64,000 nucleotides of DNA from Nemopilema nomurai (taxonomy: Eukaryota > Cnidaria > Scyphozoa > Rhizostomeae > Rhizostomatidae). How positions within the stretch are numbered: position 1 is the stretch's first letter; every line of letters starts with the position of its first letter. The translations under genes were made by a program, and so were the position numbers. This document shows positions 32,604 to 46,800 of this stretch, one piece after another. Location: contig ML133383.1 in NCBI GenBank assembly GCA_003864495.1, positions 7,424,880 to 7,488,879 on the forward strand, written 5' to 3'. The notes beneath the pieces were generated by a model. That model saw only the letters and a list, made by a program, of their open reading frames with translations, had not been told where the DNA came from and did not search any database.

Positions 32604-32981
32604 ATGAGTCAAACGATTCACCTGCACAAACCATCAGTCAACAAATGCAAGTTGCAGGATGGAAAACGGACCTTGGAGTTTGAGATCAAGCCACGGGAAC
32701 TGAAGACCGCGGTGTCCTGTGGCATCGAAAAAAGCATCAGTTTTGAGCCGAGGGAGAAGAAGGATATCGAATTAAGAGTTCCGTTGTGCTCGTGTTGCAG
32801 ACCAATGGATTTCCCAACCGCAGAGAGCAAACGGTTGTATGAACAAGCAGCAAGTAAGGGTCGGAGAGGTGTTGTGCTGTCTTTAGAGATCGACCAGACG
32901 ACGTCGTATGTGACAACACTTAGTTCAGATGAACATCTAAAGTTTCGCTTTCAAATGCCGAACTCTAAGCAGATGAGATAG
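32604..32981 (+). CDS. Small unrecognised protein, 125 residues, one coding exon
   Basis: This ORF stands out from the surrounding gene-poor DNA by higher GC and by many G/C third positions, as in the real exons here. The protein is soluble and charged, with no signal peptide or membrane segment. It has basic-acidic alternation (KRTLEFEIKPRELK, EPREKKDIELR), then a Cys cluster PLCSCCRPMDFP (three Cys in four residues), a helix-like ESKRLYEQAASKGRR and two likely beta strands (GVVLSLEI, LKFRFQM). It could be a complete small gene or the last exon of a longer one; the acceptor-like CTGGCAG right before the ATG allows either. I do not recognise the family and assign no function. Stop at 32979-32981. 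Confidence 0.45.
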   Translation: MSQTIHLHKPSVNKCKLQDGKRTLEFEIKPRELKTAVSCGIEKSISFEPREKKDIELRVPLCSCCRPMDFPTAESKRLYEQAASKGRRGVVLSLEIDQTTSYVTTLSSDEHLKFRFQMPNSKQMR

Positions 32982-35900
32982 CCATTGCCAGCGTGATTGG
33001 ACCCCATTCTTTGCTCGTGGAGGAAATTTTGTGAAACTTCAAGGCTTGTTATCTGTGATGTTAAAAGGTGTGTTCGAGAATCGCAGCGAATCGCTAAATT
33101 TTGCGCGTGTCAACTGTGGGCGTTGATAAAAAGAGATGCCTATCTGAAATCACAACAGCGTTAAATAGAATGCGGACCGACCAATTCTTTCAGAAGACAT
33201 AATTAACTTCCATTTTTATAAGGTTATAAAAGCATCAAAAAGCAACACCTTTTGTTGGATTAAGCCTTGTCCCAACAGGGCAACATTGTTTCCCGAGAAT
33301 GTTGCTCGACATTTTGTTGATTTCTTTGTCGTCGAATCTTTGTTGCCAAACTGGGCAACATCTTCTGTTGATGCTGCCAGAACAATGCGTCAAATTTTAT
33401 TTAATAAATGGTTTTCGAAAATTTGGATACGTATTGCAGAACGGAAGCAAGCTTCAGTCACTGTAAGCTGATTTTTACATCACAACATTGTGTTGCTTTT
33501 AGCACTTTGATACGCGTTAAAGCAGAATTTGCACTTGGACTTGTTTTAGACGAGACCTTCCTATTCTTCCTGAGCTGTTTTTTCTCTCCGTGACTTTCGT
33601 CCCATTCTGTACATTAAAATTCAAAGCTTAAAATTTGACATTCCTTTTTATTTGAATCGACTTGAGCAAATTGTTTTGGTAAATAAAAGAGTATCTGCAG
33701 CTTCAAGTTATTCAATTTCAAATCCAAGTCGCTAAACATCCAACGAATATCGTGTATTAAGACCACTCATTCCAGCAGCAGTACTGTAGCCTGATTTTCT
33801 TAAAAAAATATCTACACAACATAAGTAGAGGTCTTGTTTCACGCAAAAAGCAACCGAAATCAAACCGATCGACTTTCTACTACATTTCTACTTGAGCAAC
33901 ATCTTCACAATAGACTTCAAATAAGTTGACCTGCAAATGCTTTAACTTCATAGTGTAGCTTTTTATGGTTTCTTAAAGATATGAAAAAGGGTGCGGAAAT
34001 AAATTAATGCACATCACTAATCAGATTGAGCCTGAATAAACAAAGAGGCGAAGAAGAAACGAAGAGCCTCTATTCAGAAGAACGATTACCATGAAGAATC
34101 ACCAATTGGTATTTATATTTAATGGACACTGATCAGGACATTTTTGAACTCATAAAACGTCACGACGTCAATGAAGATAAATAATAGATGCACTGAATAG
34201 CAAAGAGCTGGCACAACCTAGGGAAATTTAATGCATGATCACATATGTGGGTTGTGCTTTGATACTAGCTAAATATTGAAAGGAATGAAAAGGTTTTTAA
34301 CATAAAATTTTGTTGTTACAGTATTTTAAGCTATTTTAAACTTCTGGTGGCATGGTAGAGATTTTGTCTTCATTTGGGTAGTTATGTGACGAACGTTAGT
34401 AAGTAAATTAGGTGAATTAAAATGGATGCCCTTCTTCATCAACATGCTATTCGTTCCTTATTCTAGCTCAGTGTGTATACGATTGATTTATGTATGCCTG
34501 GCTAAGGAAATGTCACCTCGTAATTTTTTTGAATTTGGCTTTGAAATATAGATCTTCAAGGAAGAGTTACGGATGGCTACCGTCCTTTGACTTGATCCGT
34601 CCTATTGAAAATCATATCATTAAGCTCAATCTAAACTCAAGCATCGTAGCTTAAAATTTTATGCTTTACGGTTGAATACATTAACGCTGTTTGGCGTTTA
34701 TAAACCTTCCCGTAATCTTCAACATTCTGACCTTCAAACGAAATTATCTATTGACATGCTTGATACTGTATTTTGACGTTCATGAGTTCAAACAAACACG
34801 TTCTAAAACCTAGTAAATGAAACAGGTGGCCAAAAGATAAGATTTTGTTATGTAAACTTGATGCAACTTGTGAGTGCTGCAACAAAAATATATCCGTTCG
34901 CTGTTTGTGTAGATAGCCATGTGTCTTTATTTGCAGATCGACGATCATTTGTCTTGGGCGTGATAAATAGAGTCTAACTCAAATTTCAAGTCCAACTTAA
35001 AATGATTACGAAATTTCAATCGTGGAGTAGCTCGAAACATTTCAGCCTTTCACCGTCTGTTAAAAGGGTATATCAAACTTTCAATTGACATGCTGCTTTA
35101 GAGCAGGGCCGTGGCCTCCTTTTTTGTAGGGAACAATAATCTTCAAGGCCATATAGAGAGAAGTATAAAGAAGTCCATAATATTCACATATTTATATTAT
35201 AAGAACTGTAGAACAAGTAGTGCAGTTCAAAAAGATCTTTAGTTTTCGGAAAAGGTGATACATCTTATGTGTCTTAAAAGAATGGCTGCCTAAAAGCGTA
35301 TGACATTAGCCGCACCAAACTGCCAATCCTCCTACATTACCGCTCTACACTTTGTGCTTATCATCTTTCCCATTCTACTCAAAGTGCTTCTAGGTGGTGC
35401 AACTTTCTAGAAAAGAGTTTTAGTCAAGGGTCCTTTTGATATCTTCTTCGAGAATTCCTTTCTGGAGAATTCTATAAGTTTAGAAATCATTTGTATAATA
35501 TAAATCATAGTTACTTTGTTAAGGGAGGAAGAAACCAAAACTAGGGATTCAGTAGCTTTCTGACGCTTGATGGAATCACAGACGCAGTGACGGAACTACA
35601 AAGATTGTTGCAGACCAGAGTATTTCGATAACGTGGAAATTAGAAAAAAGCTTTGTTCAGAGAAGACGCCTTCATTCACAGAGGTAAAAGGCCCAGCAGC
35701 AAACTGCAAAAAGAATCCGAGTAGGCCTATGTTTATAACCTGTTATTAATGTTGATACCCATTTATATGGGCGCATGTGCCTTTGCCAATTTCTTAGTTG
35801 GAGCACATGCGTTGGGGAAAATGAAAAGCTTCTGGAACTAGAATGCCTTCTCGACCAATAAAGGTTTAAAGTGTGACTCAAATAAAAGGACTTCTGTACC

Positions 35901-37856
35901 GGAAACTGAAGCAAAAGTTGTATTTCAGCACAAGACCACAAGAAACAACGTCATGAAACCTTGCAAATAGATACAAATTTAGAGGGAAGAAAACTTTTCG
36001 CAAAGGTATCTTGCACAAAATGGGCTTCTTACAAATATACTAGCACGCCTAAAGGATTATTGATCGTTATCCGGCGATCGGTGGACTAGTGCAACCATAT
36101 AATAAAAAGAAAGAGCCTTAATGTAGGAAAAATGTTGCTTTATAAGTTGGAATACAATAAGTTTATTTAAGTGAAAAAGAATCTAAGTGCTTTATTCAAG
36201 GCAAAAAGGAAGTACGAATAATTTCAAAGAAACAAACTAATTCATCTTGCTGCTAAGATTGCAGGTCAATATCAATAATCACGTGACCTGAAATGGCAAC
36301 TCTAAACTCTGCTCTTACTCTAAGGATTTAGCTCCTTCCCACCTTAAGGGAATTTTTGTTCTATAAGCAGCAAAGTAGCAGCTTTTCTTTAATACTGGAC
36401 GCATAGAGGGTATCAGAATAACACTGATCTACTTCTAAAATCTAAAGACATGTAACAATTTGTTAAGACTGTCAGTCTTTCTTGTGTGTTAATTGATTTT
36501 TTCAATGTCTTTGAGAGTCTTGCTAAAGGAGTGAGTGCTATATGCAATCAATTTATCTTGAGGACTGGATGGCAGTAGGAGGTAGTAGGCGAAGTAGAAC
36601 GTGATAACACTAGTTACAGGATTACAGACATCGCGTGCCTGAAGAAATGTTGTCAGGTCTTAATTGTACCTATCATTGCTTTTCGGCGTGACGAATATCA
36701 AATAGGAAACAAAATACAATATCCGCATTAGTGTTTGCAGGTCTGCAGGTCATGAAGCCTATCCCACGACAATGGTTTGAAAACTGTATCACGAAATCAT
36801 GAATAATCGAATACATGCATTTTAATAATTCAGAGAGCTAGGGTAGTTGATTGCAATAAGCTCATCTTGATGTAAAATAGTCTTCCAAGAGTTCTAGAGA
36901 TTGAATGTGTGAAAAGTTTCCATCCAAGCAAACTGTCTTCGACTATAACACAGCATTATCCTGAGCCTGTATTGAGAATTTTGCAGAACTTTAACACAGT
37001 TAAGAACAATTACTTTAAATCACTTTAGACCTTCTTTCATGTTAAATTTCTTTCAGCAAGAGCAAAGGATTCATGGTTATGCCAAAAGGGGATAAATTAA
37101 AGTTGGTGAATGACTAATATGGCGTGTTGCCACTTAAGTGTAGATTTGGCTTTAACGTGGCAATGTCTAGTATCCCTGGCTTATTGATGTCTACAAGAAC
37201 AGTATCTCGCCTTATGGTCAATTTTCAATTAAGTTCAAACCATTTTCTGATTGCATTGAGTTCATGAACTAAAAAATCACGATAAACAAAACAATGAAGC
37301 AAGATTTGATTGTGTAGCGTTTTGGTTCAATTGTCCTTCAAAGAAATAGACACTTAAAAACTGCAGTTAAGACTGTTGGTCATTGCTTCTGTTTTATCGT
37401 GTTCTGGGCAAATAAATCTTGATAAATTAGACTTTAATTGAGCGCTACCTTAAAGATTGAAAAAGCATCTTATCCTCTGTTTTTGTCTAGAAAAATACAG
37501 TAAAGCAAGACGAGACTTAAAATGAAACCAAGAGTCTGGGTAAACCAGGTTGAATTCACACTAACTTGGCATCATTACAGGAAATAGACATCAATTAAGC
37601 AAGTTGGAACAACACAGCAACTCAAAACAGCTTGGTAGTTGTCGAAAGAAGAGCATCCTCGCGAGAAACAAGCTACGTGTACACAGGGGTAAAAAGAAGG
37701 CAAAGCGGAATAGCGGAATGCCCAGGGTGCATTGCGAATATCAGTTTCGGTCAAAGAGACAAACGAGTTAGGCTAACATTAGTTTCTTAATTAAAACGGT
37801 CACCGGCAGAGTAAGACTCTGTAAAATATAAACTAAACATGAATCAGTGAAACAGT
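32982..37856. other. Gene desert of about 4.9 kb
   Basis: AT-rich DNA between the small ORF and the 3' end of the ENTPD gene. AATAAA at 33403-33408 could serve the ORF at 32604. I saw no exon with family similarity on either strand; the longest ORFs (35672-35941 minus, 34748-34948 minus) look random. No terminal repeats were recognised. Confidence 0.45.
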
Positions 37857-40800
37857 TCAAGAGTGGGATATTTTCCTGGCTTGTTCGTAGAGGTCCAAGG
37901 CGGCGCCAACCGCCCAACTCACGTCAAACTCATTTATATTTCGCTTCAGCTAAAATAACAAAACAAGCTAGAAGTCAACACAAAGTATCAGAATAAATTG
38001 ATAAGCAAAAAGGTACATATTTGTCAAATGAACAGAAAATTTGGGCGTCATCTGCATTTATGTTGCATTTATTGAATCAACATCTACCCCACTTTTTCAA
38101 TATGCATTTTAACTTTACCCAAATTTAAAGAGAAACAGTTGCGACAAATTCAAATATGACCCCCTAAGCTAAGTCCTTACTTTCATTGATTTGCTTTCTT
38201 CGTCTCTTGCTGCCTTGCGATCCCTTTTACCATTTTTTACTCTCCCTCTATTAGTTTTTTGTACCACAAACCACTTGTTCACTTATTCGTTTCTCTTCAT
38301 TTCCATTTTACGATATTCATCTATTCGATATTCACCCACCCTTTCTCTGCTCTCTTTTAATGTTTTTCTCCCTTTCTATTTCCTTTATTGGAACCTCACA
38401 CAACACTTACCAATAGCTTTTGATGGAGACCCAGACCAAACCCGTCTGTTAACAAAGTGCTTATGTATGTCGTATCCAAGCACAAAAATGGCTTCTCAGC
38501 TACGCTGCCCCTTTGACAAACTGAAAATTTACAATAATTCATTAGTCAGTGCAATGCTAGGGTCAGGATAATCGTTGCCAATGAAATGAAACCACGACAT
38601 TAATCAACAAATGAAATTTCAAAATGCTTTTAGAAACCCATTGACATATCATTTAAATATCTAGCGGTAGGTCTAAAACCCTATTTCCCTGTACTAGCTC
38701 AAGCAGGTCCCGGCCTCTGTGCAATTTAGTTAAACTTACAAAGAGCTGCAAGGTGAGGCTTAAGGCACCATAAGAAGACGAATAGAAGTCTCATTCTACC
38801 AAAAGCATGACGTAGATGTTGTCATGGTGTTAAAAGAAATCGTCAACAAAAATTTAGCTTTACCCCCAATCGCACTCTTGACAACACGACTGGTGTATTT
38901 TGTTATTAAGACATAGGCAGTCTAGTGTGAAGGCAGCATCATAAAATTTTATCACGAAAACACTGTACGGTAAGGCAATTAAAATTAGACGATTTGACAG
39001 ACAGGGACCCCAAAATTGAGTTCAATATCATCAAAAAACTTCCACGCCCTTTTGTATTATTCTCGGAAGGTCTTGAAACTTGATTGTATCTCCAAACTTC
39101 TATTTACAATAAACCCAGGCATTCTTGTCGGGTAAATTGAATAATTATTAGTTGATGAACGAAGTTGTGGTAGGAGTGGGTGCCTTATTCATAAAAGGGT
39201 CTTCTCCTCAAAACTGTCATTATGTGTGAACAGAAGAAGCGGAGCCCATAAATGATGAAACGGTTAGTGCAATTCATCGATATCATTCCACAGGCTTATT
39301 GATTGCAAAATACAACAGAAAGCCTATACAAGCTGGTTTCGTGCTATAAGCTTATTGTAATAAATGAATCCAATTCGAAGGGACAAATACTTAAACCGAA
39401 TTTTCGATAGGTAAGCCTGAACGATAAAAATTAACTAAACCAAAAAGGTGGATCACACTGAACAAGTTTAATAATCTTAACAGATAATGGATATGATGAC
39501 ATGGACGGAAAATTGATTGTACTTCTATCAAGTAAATCGATTGAATTAGCTGGAATGAAATGTATTTTCAGGTAATAAGCTAATCTGACGAGGTGGATAG
39601 GCACGCCTTACAACGTTAATTAGATACTTTATGTTTCACAATTCTGTTAATAAAATTATCCGTATGGAAATTTGAATGCACAATTTTTGCAGCAGAATGA
39701 AATATGCTAAAAAGGAGGCACCAATCACAGTTAATAGTTTTGGGAAAATGAGCCACCAAATGATAGCAAAAGGCATCACTTTGCTTCCAACTTGAATGCA
39801 TCTTGCAGGAAACGAAAGCTTTTTGAACCAGCAAACACTCTACGCTAGGTAGGCTCATGTCAAACTACGGACACCATAGTTAAGTTTAACACATATACAC
39901 ATAACCTTACTAACTCATGCTGTTAAATTAAGACCAAAAAGCCAGACAGAGTAACACTAGAGGGTCACAGCGACCTAATCCTATTTGTTTTCTTCGGATT
40001 TTCACCTCTACTTTTAAATCCTGGCACGCCTCGAATAAAACAAATAGATTTCTGCCGGGTAAAACTTTGCTTTTGGTGGATTGGTAAAAACACATGCCCA
40101 GAAATCTTTCGCTAATCGTCTAGCACATATCAATTGTTTTCACAGTGCAGACCCACCAAAATCATAATCCAGCAAAATTAGACCAGATCAAGGTTTCGCC
40201 CGTTTTCAAAGTACCTCATAGGAAAATTAAAAACAATGTCAAGGGCTACTCTGCTAAAACATAAAAACCGATGCATGTTGATCAAATTATCTGAATATCT
40301 AATAAGAAGGGCAGCCATGTCGCATTGGTTTGGAAACAAAACAATTATAATTGCAAAAACTATGATAAACCGGAAAACCAAACCAGAATCTATATGGCGT
40401 GCCTATGTTTTCAGAATGCTGTATAGAGCCTCTAAATGCGATATCACAAAAAATCCGACCAGTGAGCTGAAACTTGCATAGATAGTAACGACTAATCAAC
40501 ATCAGCTCTTCACTTTGCGAATCAAGCAACATAACTCCTAATCATTTCAAAAGAAACTTTGGCTACAAGTAGCTCTAACGATTCTTGGCGGGTAACATGC
40601 ACAGTTAACCAGGCGCGTGTCGATAAGAGCAGACGAAGTGGTAACGAATGGAAACCACCTGGCTAAGGTATGTTTTGAACATGAAATGGTTCTAGCTACG
40701 ATACTAACTGGAAACACGGACGGTGGACAAAGGCACGCGCGTGATTGGGACAGAAAATGCGAGTATATACCTGTTTGAGCAGCATCGACATAATTTTGAA

Positions 40801-43800
40801 CCATGATCTCGCCACCAGAACTTTCATCTACAACACACGATCATTGATATACAAAAGAATAGTCAGTAATTGGCACACAATACACGAGATTAGCAAATGA
40901 CGTTCGCAGTCATGATGTGTCACTTTTGACAGATTTTGTGTATATAACGCAACAGCTCTACCCCTTACCAAAGTTTGAAGCCTTAGCGGTGGGTATAAGG
41001 GTGTTGATGAACTAGGACATGGCATAAAGGAGAACATCAGGACAAAAAGTACCCTCCAGCAGCTTGATCCGTTGTGTTATTGATTACAACAAGGTTTCTT
41101 AAACAGATAATTTTCTGACTTCCTTTCACAACGTATGTTCCTCATTGGAGGCAGTTTAATTTTGTTGGCATTTACCTCCTAAAACTGGATCTTCAGAGAC
41201 ATACAGTATAATTGGTCACGACATTACGGGGATACGATCATATTAATGCATTCGATGCTGGTAACAGGAGCTTAAAAAGCCTTTCAATTATGGTCTGATT
41301 TAATTTAATTTTGTGAGTTGGACATGATACTAGGGCCACTCCTTTCGTCGGTTTTAGACTTGACTCCTTCTACAGTGCACTCAAAGTGTCAATAAATTTG
41401 ATATACTGAGGCATTCAGATATTTCAACTCAGCATTGGTTCATTTCGATTAGCCTCTTGGCATACATGTTTCAGCCACTATTATCAATTGATTGTTGAAA
41501 GCCTCAGACAAAAATCTTTTTTGACGTTGTTAAAGTGCATATAATGAAAAGCATTGAATAGACAAATTAAATTTTCTAGCTGTATGCTTATTAAAATGGC
41601 GACAAGATGTAGCGAAATTCAATTCACCTTTTTAAACAGTCCATCAGACTTGAATCTAGCTTTTCGAAATTCAGGGTCAATTTTCAAAAAACGATTCTGA
41701 TGGGATTATAAAAAATTTTTCTCAGACAAAATAACTTTACCATTTATTAAGAAATTGAATTTTTCATCAGAAACTAACCGGAAAAATCCAAAGACTTTTT
41801 ACCAAACTACACTTTGAGACAATTAAGACCACTGAGATGTTTGCTACGGAATTGTCTATGCATTAGAAATTAGTTCACGGTAGTTGAAGCTGGTCGCAGA
41901 GACACAATACTTTAAACACTTTGTCAACAAACATTTCAAACACAATAAGGATTCTCAATCGCTAATTAATAATAAGATAAAGCTGACTGATTACATCAAT
42001 CAACAAAATTAAAGTTTGTAAATACCTATCAAACTGAGTTCAGTTGCTCTGTCGAAGAAATATGAGAATGCAAAAATATTGGCACTGTTGGCATTGGCTG
42101 CAAATCAAATAGTAAAGTGAGGTATTGTAGCATTGAAGTAAATAATGTAAGCAAATTAACTTAATTTAAGAAGCACAATGAAGAGAAGATAAACATAATT
42201 TTGCCAAATGAACCAGAATTGAAAATAAAAACAGAAACACATTCTGTCTGGTAAAAGTTGGAAACTACAGGTGGAGATTTGACATCTTAAAGTATCTTAT
42301 TAAGTTACCTGTGGATGCAGGCTGATATAATCAGTGGTATTGATTTTAAGTTCTAACAGACAAAATAGTTGAATTGATGGGAGCTGTATTGAAAACAGCA
42401 GATCAATAATTACATTGATCAATGCAACTCTGAAAAGAATAGATTAGTATGTGCTAGGTTTTAATTTAATGAAAACAGGGACCATAGACTCCCTACAAAA
42501 CATTTAGTTAGTTTTGTAAAAACTGCTGTGAATAAAAAGGAGATTCATTTGAAAAAATTTCATACACACATATATAAAGGGAAAAACATCAAACTGGAAT
42601 AAATTCAGCTTCTAAAACATTTCGACATGAACATTTTTGCAATGTTGTTGTAAATTTTGGGGCTAAATCTATGACAATAAATTTGCATGGATTGAAATGA
42701 ACTTGATTTACACAAATCAAGTCATAAAGCATTTGATCATTTTTGGTCAATTTTGTATCAGTAGAAGTACATTTTGTTCTTTGAACATTTGAGGTCTAGA
42801 AGGACAGATTGTAGAAACACACTGATGTCATCAATTGGATGCTTCTTTTGCTGGAAAATTTGAAGGTCAAGGTAAAAAATAATTTGTTACCAGCATGGTT
42901 GATTCCTTTTGCTGCAACAACACTCTTTGCAAAGTCTTGGCAGTTTTCAAAACTACACTGATCAGTTCCCCTGCAGCAAATATCAGATTCAACATACTAA
43001 GCCAGATAATGCCAGTTGAAAAACAAAGAGGCATAAAATCTAGTAATTAAGATACAAAGTACAAAAACGGCTCTAGGAACTATTTGAGAAACCAAATTTG
43101 AATATTCTGAGTAAGCATACACAAACATCAAACAATAATGGCACAGGGGCCATATATAAATAGTTAGCATATAACTTATCAAAGAGGAGGCCAGAGATAA
43201 GAACCCTCTTGCGATATTTAGAATTTAGAATACCAGTGTTTAGAATTATAGCAATAAATCAGTTTCCAAACAATTATGGTATTATCAAGATATACAAAAT
43301 TTTTAGGTAAACAATTCTACATATAAAAAACTTCAAAGTAGCACAGAGCAGCAGAACTGTAATATTCCTATTCTCAAAGCACTTTTCAGACGGACATTAC
43401 CTAGAGTGTATGCAAATGTCAGAAAATGGCCAAATATATATTTTTACTTTCTCATCCGAGGCACCAAGAATTTCAAAAGCACGACAAAAATCCATTTTTG
43501 TTAAGACCAAGTGACAAGATGCATTCCATATTACAAATTTGCTAAATTTATAACTCATTTTCTTTCTTTAAAGAGACCCATTAATTTTGTCGTTAATTTA
43601 ATCTTCTTGCTAATACTCTTGACACTATCAGTATCATGTATGCAATATTTGCATCTTATATTACTCATCCATTTAAAATATAGACATGATGAACTGGAAT
43701 TGAGTATTTTAAACTACCCACCGAATTTCAAAAGTATGGCCTGCAAATTTCCAAACATCCTTGTAACTGCTAGGAAAGCAAGAACTTGATACTGAAATTA

Positions 43801-46800
43801 CTTTCTTTGAATCTGAAATATAAAAGTGACAATAAAAGTAGAAAATAAAAATTCTGGCAACTAAGATCTGCAAGTTGAAACCCTGCAAAACTGCTAATGT
43901 TTTTTAAAGTAAAATTGCAAAGTAAATATCACTAACAACATCAATGACTCGTAAATCATTACATTGACTTTATTTGTCATGTTAATTGAACTTTGCCCAA
44001 TTCGCCTGAAGATCTATTACTCCTTTAGTTTTATGTTATATTTTACACAATACATATACGACAGATAAGTCCCAAGGTACCATAACATACAAAATCCAAA
44101 AGACTTTTCAAAAGATTCAAAAACAACAGATGAACTATAGTCCCTGTTCAATTTTTCTTCAAATATGTTATGGCTTCATTTTGTTTAAAAAAGACTGGGG
44201 TTCTTTGAGTGAAAATTTAAAGTGAAGCACCTGTATGCATCCTTGCAGGATGCCTTCAGAGCAAACTGATCATTAATTGCCATGCAGCAAAAGGGATTCA
44301 TTTTTGATTGATTTGATAAAACTGACATGTTAGTAGCATCCATCCATATTCAATACAGTAAAACTTTGACTTTAGCATAACTAGAAATTAATATGTGCAA
44401 TAACAGCAGCAGATTCATATCTTAAATAACTGTCATGAAAAAGAACCTTCTTGTACTTTGTTGCACATATTCTAATTACCTTCTTGGTGAACAGCTGATG
44501 CATTGAGAATGGCAGCTCGAGCAGACATTAAACCAAGACCAAGGTAACTACAAAAAATGTTTGAATTAACCGATGGTAATTTACCTAACCAATGATGGCA
44601 AACTATAATTAATTACAACCCTAGCTAAAAGCGAATTCTCTAATAAAATTATCAATGCAAGGCAAATAAGGTCAAATTTTTTTTTCTAAACACAAATATT
44701 TTTGCATGGTTTATATAATCTTTATGAGAGCTGCTATCAAAAAATCAATTACCAATTGTAAGTTACACAATTTATGCTGACAAAACATCCTCACCTGTGA
44801 GTGTACAGTGTATATGAATTCAAAGAAATATCAATTGACTTTATAAAGTTTGAAGGAATCTGATTTTCTTCAATTTCCTAAAGGAAAAATAAATTTCATA
44901 AAATAACTGGTCTTCAGCCAACTAAATTAGAAGCACAATTTGGGCCATTCACTATTTGTATAGCATTTGAGCATGTTTATCAAAGTAGCGCATGCATTAT
45001 ATGTGCTAAATATGAGGTGCAATCCTGGCTCTTCAATAACATAGGCCATGCATTGCAGTGACTTTATTTGAATGCTGCATTGCAGAGAGCTTAGGTATTG
45101 CAGAAATATGCTAAATTTGGCACACCATAGCAAACCTAGGAGAAAAAGAGTTTGGTCACAGTTTCAACAAAGCCAAAGAAAGCAATTGAAAACTACCTTG
45201 TCATTCAAAGGCAAGGTGATTTGTACAGATCCGCCACCAAGATCCAAAGCACCGTACATTTTGCTTATTTCCAATGGCTTAAGTTTTTCTGAAAATAAAC
45301 ACAAGTCAAGTAAAACCTGCAAACTGAATGAAACAAAGCATGAATGGAACCAATGAAAATATATCAGAGTTAACAACAGCATGGCTTTAAATCATTTATC
45401 ACAAGTACCACTTTATCATCATGTCAACAGATGATTCAAATCTAGTTTACAGGCATGGTGCCAATAACGCGAGCGATTTATCCTACCTATGCAATAAGTA
45501 TTTGACTTGAATGTTGCTTTTTACCTTCATAAAATTGTTTTCTTTAACAAAAAGCTGGAAATTTTGTTTTTTATTACCTGAGCAACATGGGCAAATTCTT
45601 TTTATACTGCCTATTGTGTCTTTCTATTGTGATATGATGTGTTGGTCGAGTTGCCAAAATTGTTTTATTTAAATAGGCTAATCGCTTTGCTATGTTCGAA
45701 TTCCCCAAAAAACATATTGGTTGTCAGCTTTTGTTCAAATTTCTGCCTTCCCTTTCAGGTTAATTAATGATGAATATAAAGATTTTCTTCGAATAGAAAT
45801 CATTCAAGACACTTGCAAAGACCTATTACACTAAACTTTCACAGTATAAGGTTTCTTTATTATTTTATCCATTAGCCTGTTTTTTGTTTTCTGAAAAATT
45901 GGGTCTTCATAGATCGAAGCAGTCTTTTAAAAAACCCATTCTTATTTTCAACTTTGCTTTATTTCTGATGAAACACTGATGAAAAATTTTCTTTGTCTAG
46001 TAAATTTTATCGCAGATCAACAGTGGCAAGAAGTCTAAAATTCAGGCAAAAAATCTTTAGGGCCTTTTGTCACTTTCATAAAGCATCACTGAATCTAAAA
46101 GGTGAAGAAAATTTGCAGGAGAAGCAACAAATTTTTGCCCTCAGCTATCCGGAAACTGCTATCTGCTATTGTGTATTGTCTCTGTACCGTTTTTAAAGGG
46201 GACAGTGTAAACAGGGTCTGAAATAGCCAGATATGCAAGAGTGTAAATTGCATGCATGAAAGAAATAATGCATGTGATTTCCTTATGATGAAGACTGCTA
46301 GTTACATTAATAAAAAGACTAATCAGACTGACTTACCAGTAAGATAATTAACTGTTAGCCATCCATATATTCCTAAAAGGAAAAATATTATGCATAAAAA
46401 CTCAACAATGAAGAGGCAGCTTTTTATTCATTTGACAAAATAAATTTGATGAGTTCTACAAATTGAAGGAAATCAATATATAAAAATCTAACCTTCACTG
46501 TCACCATCCATTATAGAGACAAAGTCATCACCTATTTTTTGAAATATATTTCCCACAAACAATCTCTTTATCTAGAAAGGAAAAATTTGAAAGATTATTC
46601 ATTTATTCAGATAAACAGGCCATTTTTGTGTCCTTTTAACTAAAAATAATGCAGAAATTTGGGCGGATACTAGAGCCATGAAAAAAATGAGGGAGAGTAT
46701 AAACAAAATACTATTTAAACGAGCAATAGTTACCCCATCTAAGATTTCATCTGCTTTTTTGCTGGGAATCAGCCTCAAACCAGCAGTTGCCCTCAGCACA

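Noticed and set aside
45072..45382. Overlapping ORFs on both strands
   Set aside because: Only the minus-strand core (45197-45288) is a real ENTPD exon; the rest is intron and antisense reading.
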